Below, one piece after another: positions 30,540 through 40,400 of a stretch of 64,000 nucleotides of DNA (positions are counted from its first letter, which is position 1; each line of letters begins with the position of its first letter). The position numbers were made by a program, and so were the translations under genes. The notes under the pieces are model-generated. The model saw only the letters and a list, made by a program, of their open reading frames with translations, was not told the DNA's origin and did not search any database. Where the stretch lies: NCBI GenBank assembly GCA_019114445.1, contig DXFL01000006.1, positions 62,001 through 126,000 on the forward strand, in the 5' to 3' direction. Source of the stretch: Candidatus Barnesiella excrementigallinarum. Its GTDB lineage: Bacteria > Bacteroidota > Bacteroidia > Bacteroidales > Barnesiellaceae.

Positions 30540-31721
30540 ATGAAAACTACCGTAGGTGTTTTTTTCGGAGGCCGCTCGACCGAACACGAAATCTCCGTGA
30601 TCTCGGCTCTCCAAGCCATCAATGCTTTTAATGACCAAAAGTATCAAATTGTACCCATATACATTACCAAACAGGGACGCTGGTTCAGCGGCGACGCCCT
30701 GCTCACGGTGAAAAACTACCGCGACATGGCCGCCCTGCAAAAAATGTGTACCGAAGTTTACATGATACCCGAATACGGCGACTACAACGTTTATCGCAAA
30801 AAGAAACCGCTCTTCGGGAGCGACATCTATGCCAAACTCGACGTGGTCGTTCCCGTACTCCACGGGAGCAACGGCGAGGACGGTATCTTCGAAGGGGTAC
30901 TCGAATCCATCGGTATTCCTTATGCCGGCTGCAACACACTGGCCTCGGCCAACGGCATGGACAAAATCACCATGAAGATGATCATGGAGAAAAGCGGAAT
31001 CCCCATTGTCGATTACGTGTGGTTCACCGACAAGCAGTGGTTTGCCCAACGCGACCAACTTATCAAAGAAATTGAAACCAAATTGGGTTATCCCGTTATC
31101 GTGAAACCGGCCAACCTCGGATCGAGTGTGGGTATCTCGCACGCCGACAACCGCGAAGAACTTATCGCCAAAATCGATGTGGCCGAAAAATATTCCACCC
31201 GTATCGTTATCGAGGATATGGTCGAGGAGCTGAAAGAAATTAACTGCTCGGTATTGGGCGACTGCGACGACTACCGCACCTCGGTGTGCGAAGAGCCTAT
31301 CAAGAGCGGCGACATACTCACCTATGAGGATAAATATATGGGCGGTGGCAAGTCGAACAAAGGTATGCAGGCCACCCAAAAACGTATTCCCGCCGACCTC
31401 TCGCCCGAAGATACCGCCCGTGTGCAATTCCTCGCCGGCGAAACCTTCCGGGTACTCTCGTGTCACGGGGTAGCCCGCGTCGATTTCATGATCGACGGCA
31501 AAAGCGGCAACATCTATGTGAACGAAATCAACACCATTCCCGGCTCCCTCTCGTTCTACCTGTGGGAGGCATCGGGGATTCCCTTCGACCAACTCATGGA
31601 CCGTCTGGTCGATCTCGCCCTCAAACGCAAACGCGAATCGGCCATGAAGACCGTCAGCTACGACCAAAACATCTTCAACCTCGGCAAAGGCATCAAAGGC
31701 GGCAAGATGGGGGTGAAGTAA
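30540..31721 (+). CDS. ddl: D-alanine--D-alanine ligase
   Basis: Makes the D-Ala-D-Ala dipeptide from two D-Ala and ATP. The start is the ATG at 30540 (MKTTVGVFFGGRSTEHEIS), giving 393 residues; the track extends it into murF. Diagnostic segments: RSTEHEISVISA, LHGSNGEDGIFEGVLE, the ATP-grasp KPANLGSSVGISHA and MGGGKSNKGM, and the metal site YVNEINTIPGSLSFYLWE. The length is slightly above the usual 310-370. It follows the MurF-like gene by 46 bases in the same operon, and its product would be the substrate for either MurF in this window. Confidence 0.95.
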   Translation: MKTTVGVFFGGRSTEHEISVISALQAINAFNDQKYQIVPIYITKQGRWFSGDALLTVKNYRDMAALQKMCTEVYMIPEYGDYNVYRKKKPLFGSDIYAKLDVVVPVLHGSNGEDGIFEGVLESIGIPYAGCNTLASANGMDKITMKMIMEKSGIPIVDYVWFTDKQWFAQRDQLIKEIETKLGYPVIVKPANLGSSVGISHADNREELIAKIDVAEKYSTRIVIEDMVEELKEINCSVLGDCDDYRTSVCEEPIKSGDILTYEDKYMGGGKSNKGMQATQKRIPADLSPEDTARVQFLAGETFRVLSCHGVARVDFMIDGKSGNIYVNEINTIPGSLSFYLWEASGIPFDQLMDRLVDLALKRKRESAMKTVSYDQNIFNLGKGIKGGKMGVK

Positions 31722-31843
31722 GGTGCAAACGAATCCCTACTAACCCAAAATATGAGGAGTATATCGGACTGCTACCAATATACTCCTTTTTTCATTCCAA
31801 TATACCCAATCCAAAGGGGAAAAACAGATTTTTCCTTAGCCCC

Positions 31844-31878
31844 AAAAAAATTACCGAAGTGCATTCACGCAACTTCGG
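31844..31878 (-). terminator. Intrinsic terminator downstream of the Pro/Met-rich gene
   Basis: CCGAAGTGC (31854-31862) pairs with GC-A-ACTTCGG (31869-31878), with one bulge. The A-run 31844-31850 gives a T-run on the minus strand, after the stop at 31916. Confidence 0.6.
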
Positions 31879-31915
31879 CAACCTTTACATTTAATCCCTA
31901 AAACACCTATTTTTT

Positions 31916-32494
31916 TTATCTTAAATCGAAACGAACTTCTTTCGGGCCATGTTTCGGGCCATCTAAATGCGGCATAGGATTCAGCCTCTTCATCTGCTCC
32001 TCTTCCATAGTTTTCCACAAAGCATATTGCTCGGCAGTGAGCGCCTTCTTCAACTTCTTGTCCCGTTTTTCAGCAGCTTTGTCCAACTCCTTTTTCACCT
32101 TAGCAGGATCGGGTTGCTCCTCTTGAATCATTTCGTGCGGAGGCATAGGACCATGTCCGGGACCTCGTCCTTCAAAACCGCCACCCATAGGCGGACGGCC
32201 TCCTCCCATACGAGGCCCGCGCGGAGGTCTCTCGCCAAAATCTTTGCCCTCTCCCCTCTGCGGGGTTGGCATATATTTAAATATTTTTTTCTGCTCTGCC
32301 AACTGTATTTTATATACCTTTTTGCTTTGCTTCTCGGTAAGGCCCAATTCGCGTGTCATCGCCTCGGTAATGAGCCGGGCATTCCTTTCGGGCGACGGAA
32401 TGTCCTTATACGATTTCACCGGTTCAACAGCCCACACGGTCATCAACAAGCTGCCCAGCAAAGTCAATACACCTATTTTCAATCTGTTTTTCAT
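31916..32494 (-). CDS. Secreted Spy/CpxP-like (DUF4890-type) protein
   Basis: 192 residues from MKNRLKIGVLTLLGS; the 15 extra residues of the track ORF lie upstream of the signal peptide. The signal peptide ends near AVEPVK. The mature protein has two alpha-helical, charged segments (ITEAMTRELGLTEKQSKKVYKIQ and VKKELDKAAEKRDKKLKKALTAEQYALW) around a disordered Gly/Pro/Arg/Met-rich centre (PPRGPRMGGGRPPMGGG). The 'LTxxQ' helices resemble the Spy/CpxP and DUF4890 periplasmic proteins linked to envelope stress or metal binding. Function is not shown; Met- and His-rich stretches could bind metal. Confidence 0.7.
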   Translation of the reverse strand: MKNRLKIGVLTLLGSLLMTVWAVEPVKSYKDIPSPERNARLITEAMTRELGLTEKQSKKVYKIQLAEQKKIFKYMPTPQRGEGKDFGERPPRGPRMGGGRPPMGGGFEGRGPGHGPMPPHEMIQEEQPDPAKVKKELDKAAEKRDKKLKKALTAEQYALWKTMEEEQMKRLNPMPHLDGPKHGPKEVRFDLR

Positions 32495-32655
32495 ATCGTT
32501 TTTTTCTTTGAACCCAAAGAAAAGAAAATTTCGAATCACTTGAAAATAATTTAGACATACAGCCCTTTTGTCGGGACAAACCGTCTGTACAAGCTATAAA
32601 AACAAAGACGGCGGGTCGTCTGCCCGCCGTCTCCCCGATATAAACGGATTTCGTA

Positions 32656-34347
32656 TTATTCCATAAGTTTGCGGTAACGTACCCGGTGAGGCTCCACATC
32701 GCCCATGCGTTTCTTTTTGTTCTCCTCGTACTCCGAATAGGAGCCCTCGAAATAGAACACTTGCGAATCGCCTTCGAAAGCGAGTATGTGCGTACAGATA
32801 CGGTCGAGGAACCAACGGTCGTGCGAAATGACTACGGCACACCCCGCAAAGTTTTCGAGACCCTCTTCCAACGCCCGCAGCGTATTCACGTCGATGTCGT
32901 TGGTCGGCTCGTCGAGCAACAGCACATTACCCTCCTCTTTCAAGGCCATGGCCAAATGCAACCGGTTGCGCTCACCGCCCGAAAGTACGCCGATGAGCTT
33001 CTCCTGATCGGCTCCCGTAAAATTGAAACGCGACAAATAGGCACGGGCATTCATATCGCGGCCGCCCATACGGAACGTTTCGAGGCCGCCCGACACCACT
33101 TGATAAACGGTCTTGGCGGGGTCTATATCCTTGTGGGTTTGATCTACATAGGCAATCTTTACCGTATCGCCCACTTCGAACGTACCTTTATCGCACTGCT
33201 CCTGCCCCATGATGAGTTTGAAAAGCGTGGTTTTACCGGCACCATTGGGACCTATTACCCCCACAATACCGTTGGGAGGCAATACGAAGTCGAGGTTATC
33301 GAAGAGCAATTTGTCGCCGTAAGCCTTAGCTACGCCATGAGCTTCGATTACCTTATTGCCGAGGCGGGGACCGTTGGGTATAAAGATTTCGAGTTTCTCT
33401 TCGCGTTCTTTTTGGTCCTCGTTCAACAGCTTGTCATACGAGTTCAAACGAGCCTTACCTTTCGACTGGCGAGCTTTGGGAGCCATACGCACCCACTCCA
33501 ACTCGCGTTCGAGGGTCTTGCGCCGCTTGCTGGCCTGTTTCTCCTCCATCTCCATACGCTTGGTTTTCTGTTCCAACCACGAAGTATAGTTGCCTTGCCA
33601 GGGGATACCCTCGCCGCGGTCGAGTTCGAGAATCCAACCGGCCACATGGTCGAGGAAGTAACGGTCGTGGGTGATGGCGATAACCGTACCGGCATATTGT
33701 TGCAGGTGTTGTTCGAGCCAATCGATCGACTCGGCATCGAGGTGGTTGGTCGGCTCGTCGAGCAACAAGATGTCGGGCTGTTGCAGCAACAGGCGGCACA
33801 GGGCCACCCGACGGCGTTCACCTCCCGAAAGGTATTTTACGAGCTGTTCTTCGGGCGGACAGCGCAAAGCATCCATCGCCCGTTCCAGTTTATTGTCGAT
33901 ATTCCACGCATCGGCGGCATCGATGTGGTCCTGCAATTCGGCCTGACGCGCCATGAGCGCCTCCATCTTGTCGGGGTCTTCGAGGACTTCGGGGTCACCG
34001 AACGATTCGTTCACCTTCTCATATTCGGCCAGCAGGTCGAGGATAGGCTGCACACCCTCCTGTACCACCTCTTTCACCGTCTTTTCGGGATCGAGTTTAG
34101 GCTCCTGTTCGAGGTAGCCCACCGAATACCCCGGCGAGAAAACCACCTCGCCTTGATACGATTTCTCCACCCCGGCGATAATTTTCAACAAGGTAGATTT
34201 TCCCGAACCGTTGAGACCGATGATACCGATCTTCGCTCCGTAGAAAAACGAAAGGTAAATATCTTTGAGTACTTGTTTATGGGGAGGGAACATCTTGCTC
34301 ACCCCCACCATCGAAAATATGATTTTCTTGTCGTCTGCCATATACAA
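32656..34347 (-). CDS. ettA: Energy-dependent translational throttle protein (ABC-F)
   Basis: 563 residues; the real start is probably MADDKKIIFSMVGVSKMFPP at 34341. EttA binds the ribosomal E site and gates the first elongation step by ADP/ATP ratio. Both ATPase domains are intact: Walker A GLNGSGKSTL and GPNGAGKTTL, signatures YLSGGERRRVAL and VLSGGERNRLHL, Walker [12 protein letters not shown] and [11 protein letters not shown]. The long arm insertion in domain 1 (DKMEALMARQAELQDHIDAADAW) is diagnostic for EttA. Unlike the ABC-F protein at 7.4 kb, no site is degenerate. It follows def by about 19 bases and probably belongs to the ruvX-def-ettA operon. Confidence 0.95.
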   Translation of the reverse strand: MYMADDKKIIFSMVGVSKMFPPHKQVLKDIYLSFFYGAKIGIIGLNGSGKSTLLKIIAGVEKSYQGEVVFSPGYSVGYLEQEPKLDPEKTVKEVVQEGVQPILDLLAEYEKVNESFGDPEVLEDPDKMEALMARQAELQDHIDAADAWNIDNKLERAMDALRCPPEEQLVKYLSGGERRRVALCRLLLQQPDILLLDEPTNHLDAESIDWLEQHLQQYAGTVIAITHDRYFLDHVAGWILELDRGEGIPWQGNYTSWLEQKTKRMEMEEKQASKRRKTLERELEWVRMAPKARQSKGKARLNSYDKLLNEDQKEREEKLEIFIPNGPRLGNKVIEAHGVAKAYGDKLLFDNLDFVLPPNGIVGVIGPNGAGKTTLFKLIMGQEQCDKGTFEVGDTVKIAYVDQTHKDIDPAKTVYQVVSGGLETFRMGGRDMNARAYLSRFNFTGADQEKLIGVLSGGERNRLHLAMALKEEGNVLLLDEPTNDIDVNTLRALEEGLENFAGCAVVISHDRWFLDRICTHILAFEGDSQVFYFEGSYSEYEENKKKRMGDVEPHRVRYRKLME

Positions 34348-34365
34348 TAAAACTAAAAATTGGGA

Positions 34366-34932
34366 TTATTTTTTCGAAGGTGTTGCCTTTACCCGATAAT
34401 CGCAACGCACTTTACCCTTGATGATATTGGTCAGTTTCGATTTTATCAACTGTTTGCGAATGGGCGAAATGCGGTCGATAAACACTTTCCCTTCCAAATG
34501 GTCGTACTCGTGCTGTACCACCCGGGCAAGGTACCCCTCGATAACCTCGTCGTGCGCCACGAAATCCTCGTCGAGCCACGTCAAATGAATCTTCTCAATA
34601 CGAGGCACCGGTTCGTGAATGCCGGGCAAACTGAGGCACCCCTCTTCGCGGGTCTCCTTAGGCCCGTCGTCCAACACTTCGAGCCGTGGATTTATAAGGG
34701 TGAGTTTCTTGCCTTCACAATCGGGGAAATATTCGGCCATAGGGCTTACATCGATGACAATCAACCGAATAGAAAGTCCTATTTGCGGTGCTGCCAACCC
34801 GATACCCTCGGTCGCATACATTGTCTCGTACATATTCTCGATCAACTCTTTGAGTTGCGGGTAAGAAGCGTCGATCTCATCGGTCTCCTTACGAATTACG
34901 GGATGTCCGTAAAGATAAACAGGTAATACCAT
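34366..34932 (-). CDS. def: Peptide deformylase
   Basis: Removes the formyl group from new polypeptides. 188 residues with the three signature motifs in order: GIGLAAPQIGL, EGCLSLPGIHEPV (metal-binding Cys) and QHEYDHLEGKVF (the HExxH zinc/iron site, with catalytic Glu). The gene is six bases after ruvX, in the same operon. Nothing unusual was seen. Confidence 0.97.
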   Translation of the reverse strand: MVLPVYLYGHPVIRKETDEIDASYPQLKELIENMYETMYATEGIGLAAPQIGLSIRLIVIDVSPMAEYFPDCEGKKLTLINPRLEVLDDGPKETREEGCLSLPGIHEPVPRIEKIHLTWLDEDFVAHDEVIEGYLARVVQHEYDHLEGKVFIDRISPIRKQLIKSKLTNIIKGKVRCDYRVKATPSKK

Positions 34933-34938
34933 ATCTTA

Positions 34939-35352
34939 TTATTTTTTACTCTCCAAATAGTCCCTAAGGATAATTGTCGCACTTATCTCGTCGACCAATT
35001 CCTTATTGCGGCGAGCCATTTTGGGCAATCCGCCGTCGAGCATCGCCCGGTGCGCCAACACCGAAGTAAACCGCTCGTCGAAAAATTCAACCGGCACATC
35101 GGGAAAAAGTTTTCTGAACCGATTGACAAAGGGGGTAATATAACGCATATTCTCCGACGGCTCGTTGTTCATCTGCCGGGGCAACCCCACGACTACCCGT
35201 TCGACCTTCTCCCGCTGCATATACTGCGCGAGAAACTCGATCAATTGCGACGAAGCTACCGTGGTCAATCCGTTGGCGATAATTTGCAACGGATCGGTTA
35301 CAGCTATGCCCGTGCGCTTTTTACCGTAATCTATCGAAAGAATCCTTGCCAT
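34939..35352 (-). CDS. ruvX: Putative pre-16S rRNA nuclease / Holliday junction resolvase (YqgF)
   Basis: 137 residues of the RNase H-like YqgF family: LSIDYGKKRTGIAVTD at the N-terminus supplies the first catalytic Asp, VVVGLPRQMNNEPSE the central Glu region, and FFDERFTSVLAH and the VDEISATIIL segment the C-terminal acidic residues. In E. coli YqgF is needed for 16S rRNA 5' maturation; a resolvase role has also been proposed. First gene of the ruvX-def-ettA operon, with a clear promoter. Confidence 0.94.
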   Translation of the reverse strand: MARILSIDYGKKRTGIAVTDPLQIIANGLTTVASSQLIEFLAQYMQREKVERVVVGLPRQMNNEPSENMRYITPFVNRFRKLFPDVPVEFFDERFTSVLAHRAMLDGGLPKMARRNKELVDEISATIILRDYLESKK

Positions 35353-35360
35353 ATACCGTG

Positions 35361-35368
35361 CAAAGATA
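35361..35368 (-). promoter_or_regulatory. Promoter -7 box for ruvX-def-ettA
   Basis: Minus strand TATCTTTG, an exact TAnnTTTG match nine bases before the ruvX start, implying a very short leader. Confidence 0.6.
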
Positions 35369-35369
35369 G

Positions 35370-35760
35370 CGAATTACAAACGATTTGGCAAATTGTCTCA
35401 CAAAGAGTGCCAAACAGGTATCTCCAAACATCGCCTACCGCTCTTTTTCGCCACCTCATCGATTATCCACCCCTCAAAACAGTTTAAATGATCCCCACCA
35501 CTTCACCCGCGCTTGGTTTGCGTGGCAAAATACCCTCTTCGGTGAGTTAATTCTCAAATTGGTAAACGATGGGAAGGTAGATTTACTAAACAGTATCGAT
35601 ATTCAATAGCGGCCTCACAGCGGCCCACTCCTATATGGAGAAAATATTCTTTACTGCTCTAACCCTTTCGTTTATTTTAAAAACGATACTTTGAATTATT
35701 AAAAAATACTAAATATCAAACATTTTTAGAAGAAAATATGTTGTAAAACATACAAAAGCA
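35370..35760. other. AT-rich intergenic region without gene
   Basis: No supported ORF. Short plus-strand ORFs here lack start context and motifs. The only structured signal is the small-RNA promoter at its right end. Confidence 0.5.
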
Positions 35761-35761
35761 G

Positions 35762-35842
35762 TATATTTGCATTGTGTTTTTCATGGTATTAGATTTAAGG
35801 TTAACAAAGATTGGTTGTCGTGAGACAATCAATTTTTTTTTT
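35762..35842 (+). ncRNA. Candidate small RNA of about 67 nt with its own promoter and terminator
   Basis: A -7 box TATATTTG (35762-35769) with TTG 21 bases upstream predicts a transcript starting near 35776. It ends at an 11-bp hairpin, GATTGGTTGTC / GACAATCAATT (35809-35819 with 35824-35834, two G-U pairs) around a GTGA tetraloop, merging into ten T residues. No gene lies within reach downstream on this strand. The segment ATGGTATTAGATTTAAGG looks familiar to me as a repeated element of Bacteroidales genomes, but that is memory, not a search. A 41-codon ORF (35783-35908) would have to read through the terminator, so I favour a non-coding RNA. Confidence 0.6.
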
Positions 35843-35880
35843 GCCTCTCCAAAAACTTATCCGTCGACAGTCATACACCT

Positions 35881-35921
35881 CAAAAAAAACATCGGCCCTG
35901 CCAAATAATTGGAGAGCCGAT
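35881..35921 (-). terminator. Terminator of glycoside hydrolase gene
   Basis: ATCGGC (35891-35896) pairs with GCCGAT (35916-35921), with an inner CCAA/TTGG pair. The A-run 35882-35889 reads as T-run on the minus strand, 40 bases after the stop. Confidence 0.65.
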
Positions 35922-35960
35922 CAATAAAACAATAACACTAATACAACTTTTTTACCTTAC

Positions 35961-37262
35961 TTATCGAAGTGTAATATATAAAGGTGCTCCGGTCAATAAC
36001 GGTTCTATCACTCCGCCCGACATCTTTATGCTTCCAGATTTACCATATAAATCGGAGGTAACCAATTCGGCACTGCCATCGGCTACCGATAATTTTACGG
36101 TATGAGGCTCTATCGTATCGGGGCTTTTCATAAGTTCCGGTGCCGTCCATACGACCAATTTCACGCCACCCTCCTTGTTGACAAAACGCAAAGCGAAATC
36201 TCTCGAACGTTCCAACGGAATGCGGCTCTCCAACTTATACCCGCTCAACTCTTTCACCATATTTTTACAGGCATCGTATGCCGGAGACGTCTCGCCATCT
36301 TTATACAAGGCGAAGCCTTCTTTTCCGCCCCACTCATACCAAATGGTCACCGGTAGGCCTTCCAACAGGTCGACCAAATATTGACGTACAATGTGCCAAG
36401 CCTGATACTCTTTGGCCAAAGCGGGATCGCCACCGGCATAACCTTCGGCCTTACCCAACGGGAAGCCGCGCTCCGAATTTATCCAAAGACGACTTGTATT
36501 CCCCCCGGCCTCTTTCATCAAATCGCGAGTATGCGAATAGGCTTCGATGTAATCCTCCGGCGCTTTCACACCATAAGGGTGTACCGACCATATATCCCAA
36601 TCGATATCCAACATTCCGTCGGCAAAACAGTAGCTCATCCATTTGTAGGACTCCGACCACATATTCGATACCGACCCGGCCAATATCACACAATCGGGAT
36701 TGGCGGCTTTCATAGCCGGCACCGTAGCCCGCACCAAATTGGTATACTCCTCGGCATATTGGGGCGAATTTCCCACTTTGCCATGGCGCCCCCAAAACGT
36801 CATCGTATTGGGTTCGTTCCATATTTCCCAAATAATATTCCGTCCCTTGTAATGTTCGACCAAGCGCGCAGCAAAGCGAGCATAGGCTTCCCGTGCCGGT
36901 TCGTCCTTCACATGACCATAAAGTTTGTTGCTGAAAGCCATACAGCCAATTACACGGAATCCCCGCTTTTCACAATCGTTTATAAACCGGTCGTATTGAC
37001 TGAAATCGTAAACGCCTTTTTCTTTCTCGATCGACTCCCAAATAAATCCCCGGCGTACCCATTTCACGCCCAACGCCTGTACCCGATCCAAATCGTCGGG
37101 ACCATCGGTATCGCCCTTTAACTGAACTCCCATATTATACGGGATTGTCCCGTCGGGAATAATTGTCGACTGTGCCTCCGCGGCGAAAAGCGGCCACGAA
37201 AATAATCCCCAAAGAGCTATCACCCTCAAAAAACTCACATTCATAATCGAAACTGTTTTCAT
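35961..37262 (-). CDS. Secreted clan-A glycoside hydrolase (GH5/GH39-like)
   Basis: 433 residues. The signal peptide (FLRVIALWGLFSWPLFAAEAQ) could start at Met1 or Met7. The TIM-barrel has the clan GH-A pair of glutamates: acid/base Glu150 in IWEIWNEPNTMTFW and nucleophile Glu264 in WINSERGFP. The early GVKWVRRGFIWE strand and WSVHPYG also fit. A beta-sandwich-like tail follows residue 350. It probably hydrolyses a beta-linked glycan outside the cytoplasm; xylosidase, mannanase and glucosidase relatives all share these motifs, so the substrate is open. It stands alone, with no SusC/SusD pair nearby, so it is not part of a classical polysaccharide utilisation locus. Confidence 0.82.
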   Translation of the reverse strand: MKTVSIMNVSFLRVIALWGLFSWPLFAAEAQSTIIPDGTIPYNMGVQLKGDTDGPDDLDRVQALGVKWVRRGFIWESIEKEKGVYDFSQYDRFINDCEKRGFRVIGCMAFSNKLYGHVKDEPAREAYARFAARLVEHYKGRNIIWEIWNEPNTMTFWGRHGKVGNSPQYAEEYTNLVRATVPAMKAANPDCVILAGSVSNMWSESYKWMSYCFADGMLDIDWDIWSVHPYGVKAPEDYIEAYSHTRDLMKEAGGNTSRLWINSERGFPLGKAEGYAGGDPALAKEYQAWHIVRQYLVDLLEGLPVTIWYEWGGKEGFALYKDGETSPAYDACKNMVKELSGYKLESRIPLERSRDFALRFVNKEGGVKLVVWTAPELMKSPDTIEPHTVKLSVADGSAELVTSDLYGKSGSIKMSGGVIEPLLTGAPLYITLR

Positions 37263-37429
37263 GATACTTACTTTATCTTGTGTTTATTATAAGACGGAAA
37301 AAGGGGAAATCTCTACCCACTTCGAAAGAAAAAATTTAACCTTAACAAACGTCGAAAGGGCTTCAACAAAAAAGACAAACAACCCTTGCACCACCTTAAT
37401 CGAAACACTCAACACCCATTCTCTCCCCC

Positions 37430-37466
37430 AAAAAAAGAACGGCTACCCGCACACGGGTAGCCGTTC
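37430..37466 (-). terminator. Terminator of the amidase operon
   Basis: Perfect 13-bp stem GAACGGCTACCCG / CGGGTAGCCGTTC around CACA. The A-run 37430-37436 gives the T-run on the minus strand, 22 bases past the stop. Confidence 0.85.
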
Positions 37467-37487
37467 CCAAAAACAAGCAACTATTTA

Positions 37488-40400
37488 TTATTTACGTATA
37501 ACCCTATACGTCATGTTATTTACTCTAAGCATATAATTGCCCGGTTTGCAATCCGACAAGTCGATTACTTCATGGTTGCCCGACAGGTTGTTCCGCGAGA
37601 GAACCAAGCGACCGTTCATGTCGTAAACCTGAATAGACTCGATCTCTTCGGCCATTTCGATATTCACGATACCGTCGGTAGGATTGGGATAAACCGTCAA
37701 TGCCTGCTTAGCCTCGTCAATACCCGACACCGTAGACACAGTCTTGGTAGCCTTTTCGGTCTCATAGTTGCCATAAACAGCCGATACGGCATATACATAA
37801 GTCGTACCTTCGGCCAAGTCGGTGTCGGTATAAGTCGTTTCGGACTGTGTCGTAAGAAGTACGTCGTTGCGATATACATTATACGAAGCAACGGCATCGA
37901 CGCCTTCGGGTGCACCCCACGAAAGAATTACCATATTGTTGTTTTCCAACCGGGCATCCAAATTGGTTACCGGTCCGCACGACATGGCTACGGTTACATT
38001 GGTCGTCACTTTGGCAGCTTCGCTTGTATTCAAAACAACAGCAACAGCAAATGTATAAGTGCCGTTATCCAAATCTCCAACTTCGTAAGTCAACTCCGAA
38101 GTATTACCCAAGAAAGTATCGCCATTATATACATTGTACGAGAGACCCTCTTCGGCTGCTTCGGGAGCTTCCCAAGTCAACGTTACCGTATTAAAGTCCG
38201 ATTCAGCGCTCAAATTGCGTACCGTTGCATTAAATTCTCTGGTAATGGTTTGGTCGGCCTTACCCGGAGTTATTGCCGAGTTCTCGGCCTTAGGCAGAGC
38301 AATAACCGACAAACGCTCGGAGCTATTGGATACATAGTAAACGTTTCCAGCCCAGTCGAAGGCTACATCGTTGGAGCTGGCTCCCAAACCGAACGACGAA
38401 CCCGAAATGGTGTGAACTTTCTTAATCGAAGGAACACCGGCTTCGTTGTAAGTTACATCCCAAATATAGATTTCGCTGGGACCGGTCGTAGCCAACCGTG
38501 TACCATCGGGCGATACGGCCAACCCGGCATTACGTCCGTTACCGATGAGCAAGTCGTTACCGGTATGGAAATCGACTGCGGTTCCGTTGAAGTGAACCAA
38601 ACAAGGCTCGGCCTTAGTTTCGGTAGCACGATATTGCGTGAACCACCAGCCACCGCGTCCATCGGGAGCTATATTGATATTGGTATTGATCAGCAACAGG
38701 TGTTGGCTGCGGTCATAAACCACGGCACTGGGAGCCTCGGTCCAGTTGGTAGCCGTACCGATATTGTATTGCAGCACATTCTTTCCGACACCTCCGTTGA
38801 CTACCATATCTTCATCGGCGGTATAAAGTACGGTATTCTCGCCCTCGCCCAAGATGTAGCACGACGAGATGGAACCATGCACATCCACGCCTTCGCTATT
38901 GGTTGCCAAACCCGAAGAGGCCCGAGTACAACCGGCAAAGAGTTCGATAAAGTCGCCCGAAGGATTGGCGGGATCCATAATCCAAATACCCGAATGAGCA
39001 TCACTGTAATCGGTAATAAAGACACGTCCGTCGGGAGCTACGCTCACGCGATAGGGGCTCGATGTTCCATACCAGTCGACACCACCTGCATAAGCCGTAT
39101 TACCCTGACCGGTAATGTCGGTGAGCTGCGGATCGAGGATATAAAGACCCGAACCCGTTGTACGCCCGCTGGCAGCACCTGCTTTTCCATTAGTCACATA
39201 AATACGGCCAAAATAATCGCTTTGCGGATTGTTGTCGATAGCGACACCAAACGAATTCCAGAACTTGAATATATCACTATCATCGGAAATACGGACAGGA
39301 CGATATACATCGGCAGCCAAAGCCTTGATTTGCCAATTCATATCCTTGCCGTAAGGTACCGCCGAAGCAGGTACAGAAACCGTATTGGAGCCTTTCGACT
39401 TCGCCCCGGCATCGTACGAACCGATTACTTCACCCTCATTTACAAATTGGATTGTTACATTTTCGGCATCCTCGTTCAGGTCGAAGGTAAATTTGTATCC
39501 ATCGGCCTCGGCCTCCATATTGGCATTGTAGGCATAAATGTTAGCTACTTGGCTGGTAGTTACCGTAGTATAATTGGCAATACCACCATTTTGAGCATAT
39601 ACCGTAGCGGTCATGTCATACCCGCTGACTGTACCCACAGCCGTCATATAACCGGCAGCATCGGTATTCAATCCGGTATCGGGATATTTATCCGTTATTT
39701 TACGGGCGTTGTCCAAGCCTTCGGTAATATCGAACAAAGCTACACCCACTACCGTACCGTCGTCGTTACAATCGGGAGCAGCCATAACAGCGCCGCCTCC
39801 ATATTTGAAGAAGTTGATGCCTTTCGAAGCAACCGACAAGGTTCCGGCAGCCATTGCGCCATGATTTACCAGCGGTTCGCGGCTGGCCGCATTCCAGTTG
39901 AATTCATACTCGATGGGCAGAATCGACTTGCTATCGACAATAAAGCGGTTGTCGCCAAGCGGCGAAAGGGTAAACTGGAAGTCTTCGCCCCATGCAGCTT
40001 CGGAGTAAGAGGCATCCATCATGTATTTGTCGTTAGTCATGATTTGGTCATCGGCATTGTATTCCAATCCCACAATACGCACGGCTTTCGACGAACCGGT
40101 AGTAACCGCCGGAGTATAAACCCGGAAATTCCAGCTCGGACCGCTCACCACAAACGTTTCGCCCACGGTTCCCGTATTCCAGTTTCCTTGTTTGGTCGAC
40201 TCGAATACCAACGTAGGATCGGCAGTATCGTCGGCCCAAGAATATACTTTGAATACGGTCGACGGCGAGGTGAAATCGATGTTATCTTTGTTACAAGCCA
40301 TCAACACGGTATCGGAGGTGAATGCGATATCGCTCAACAGACGTATACCGCCCGAAACACCTGCGGTGCTCAATTCGGAAATCGAGTCGCCGGTAACAGC

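Noticed and set aside
32686-34350. 554-residue plus-strand ORF opposite ettA
   Set aside because: Mirror of an intact ABC-F gene; repeated RLVEQQ-type strings are the reverse reading of LLLDEPTN motifs.
35783-35908. 41-codon ORF in the small-RNA locus
   Set aside because: It would require reading through a strong terminator with ten T residues; its C-terminal half is the AT-rich terminator of the next gene.
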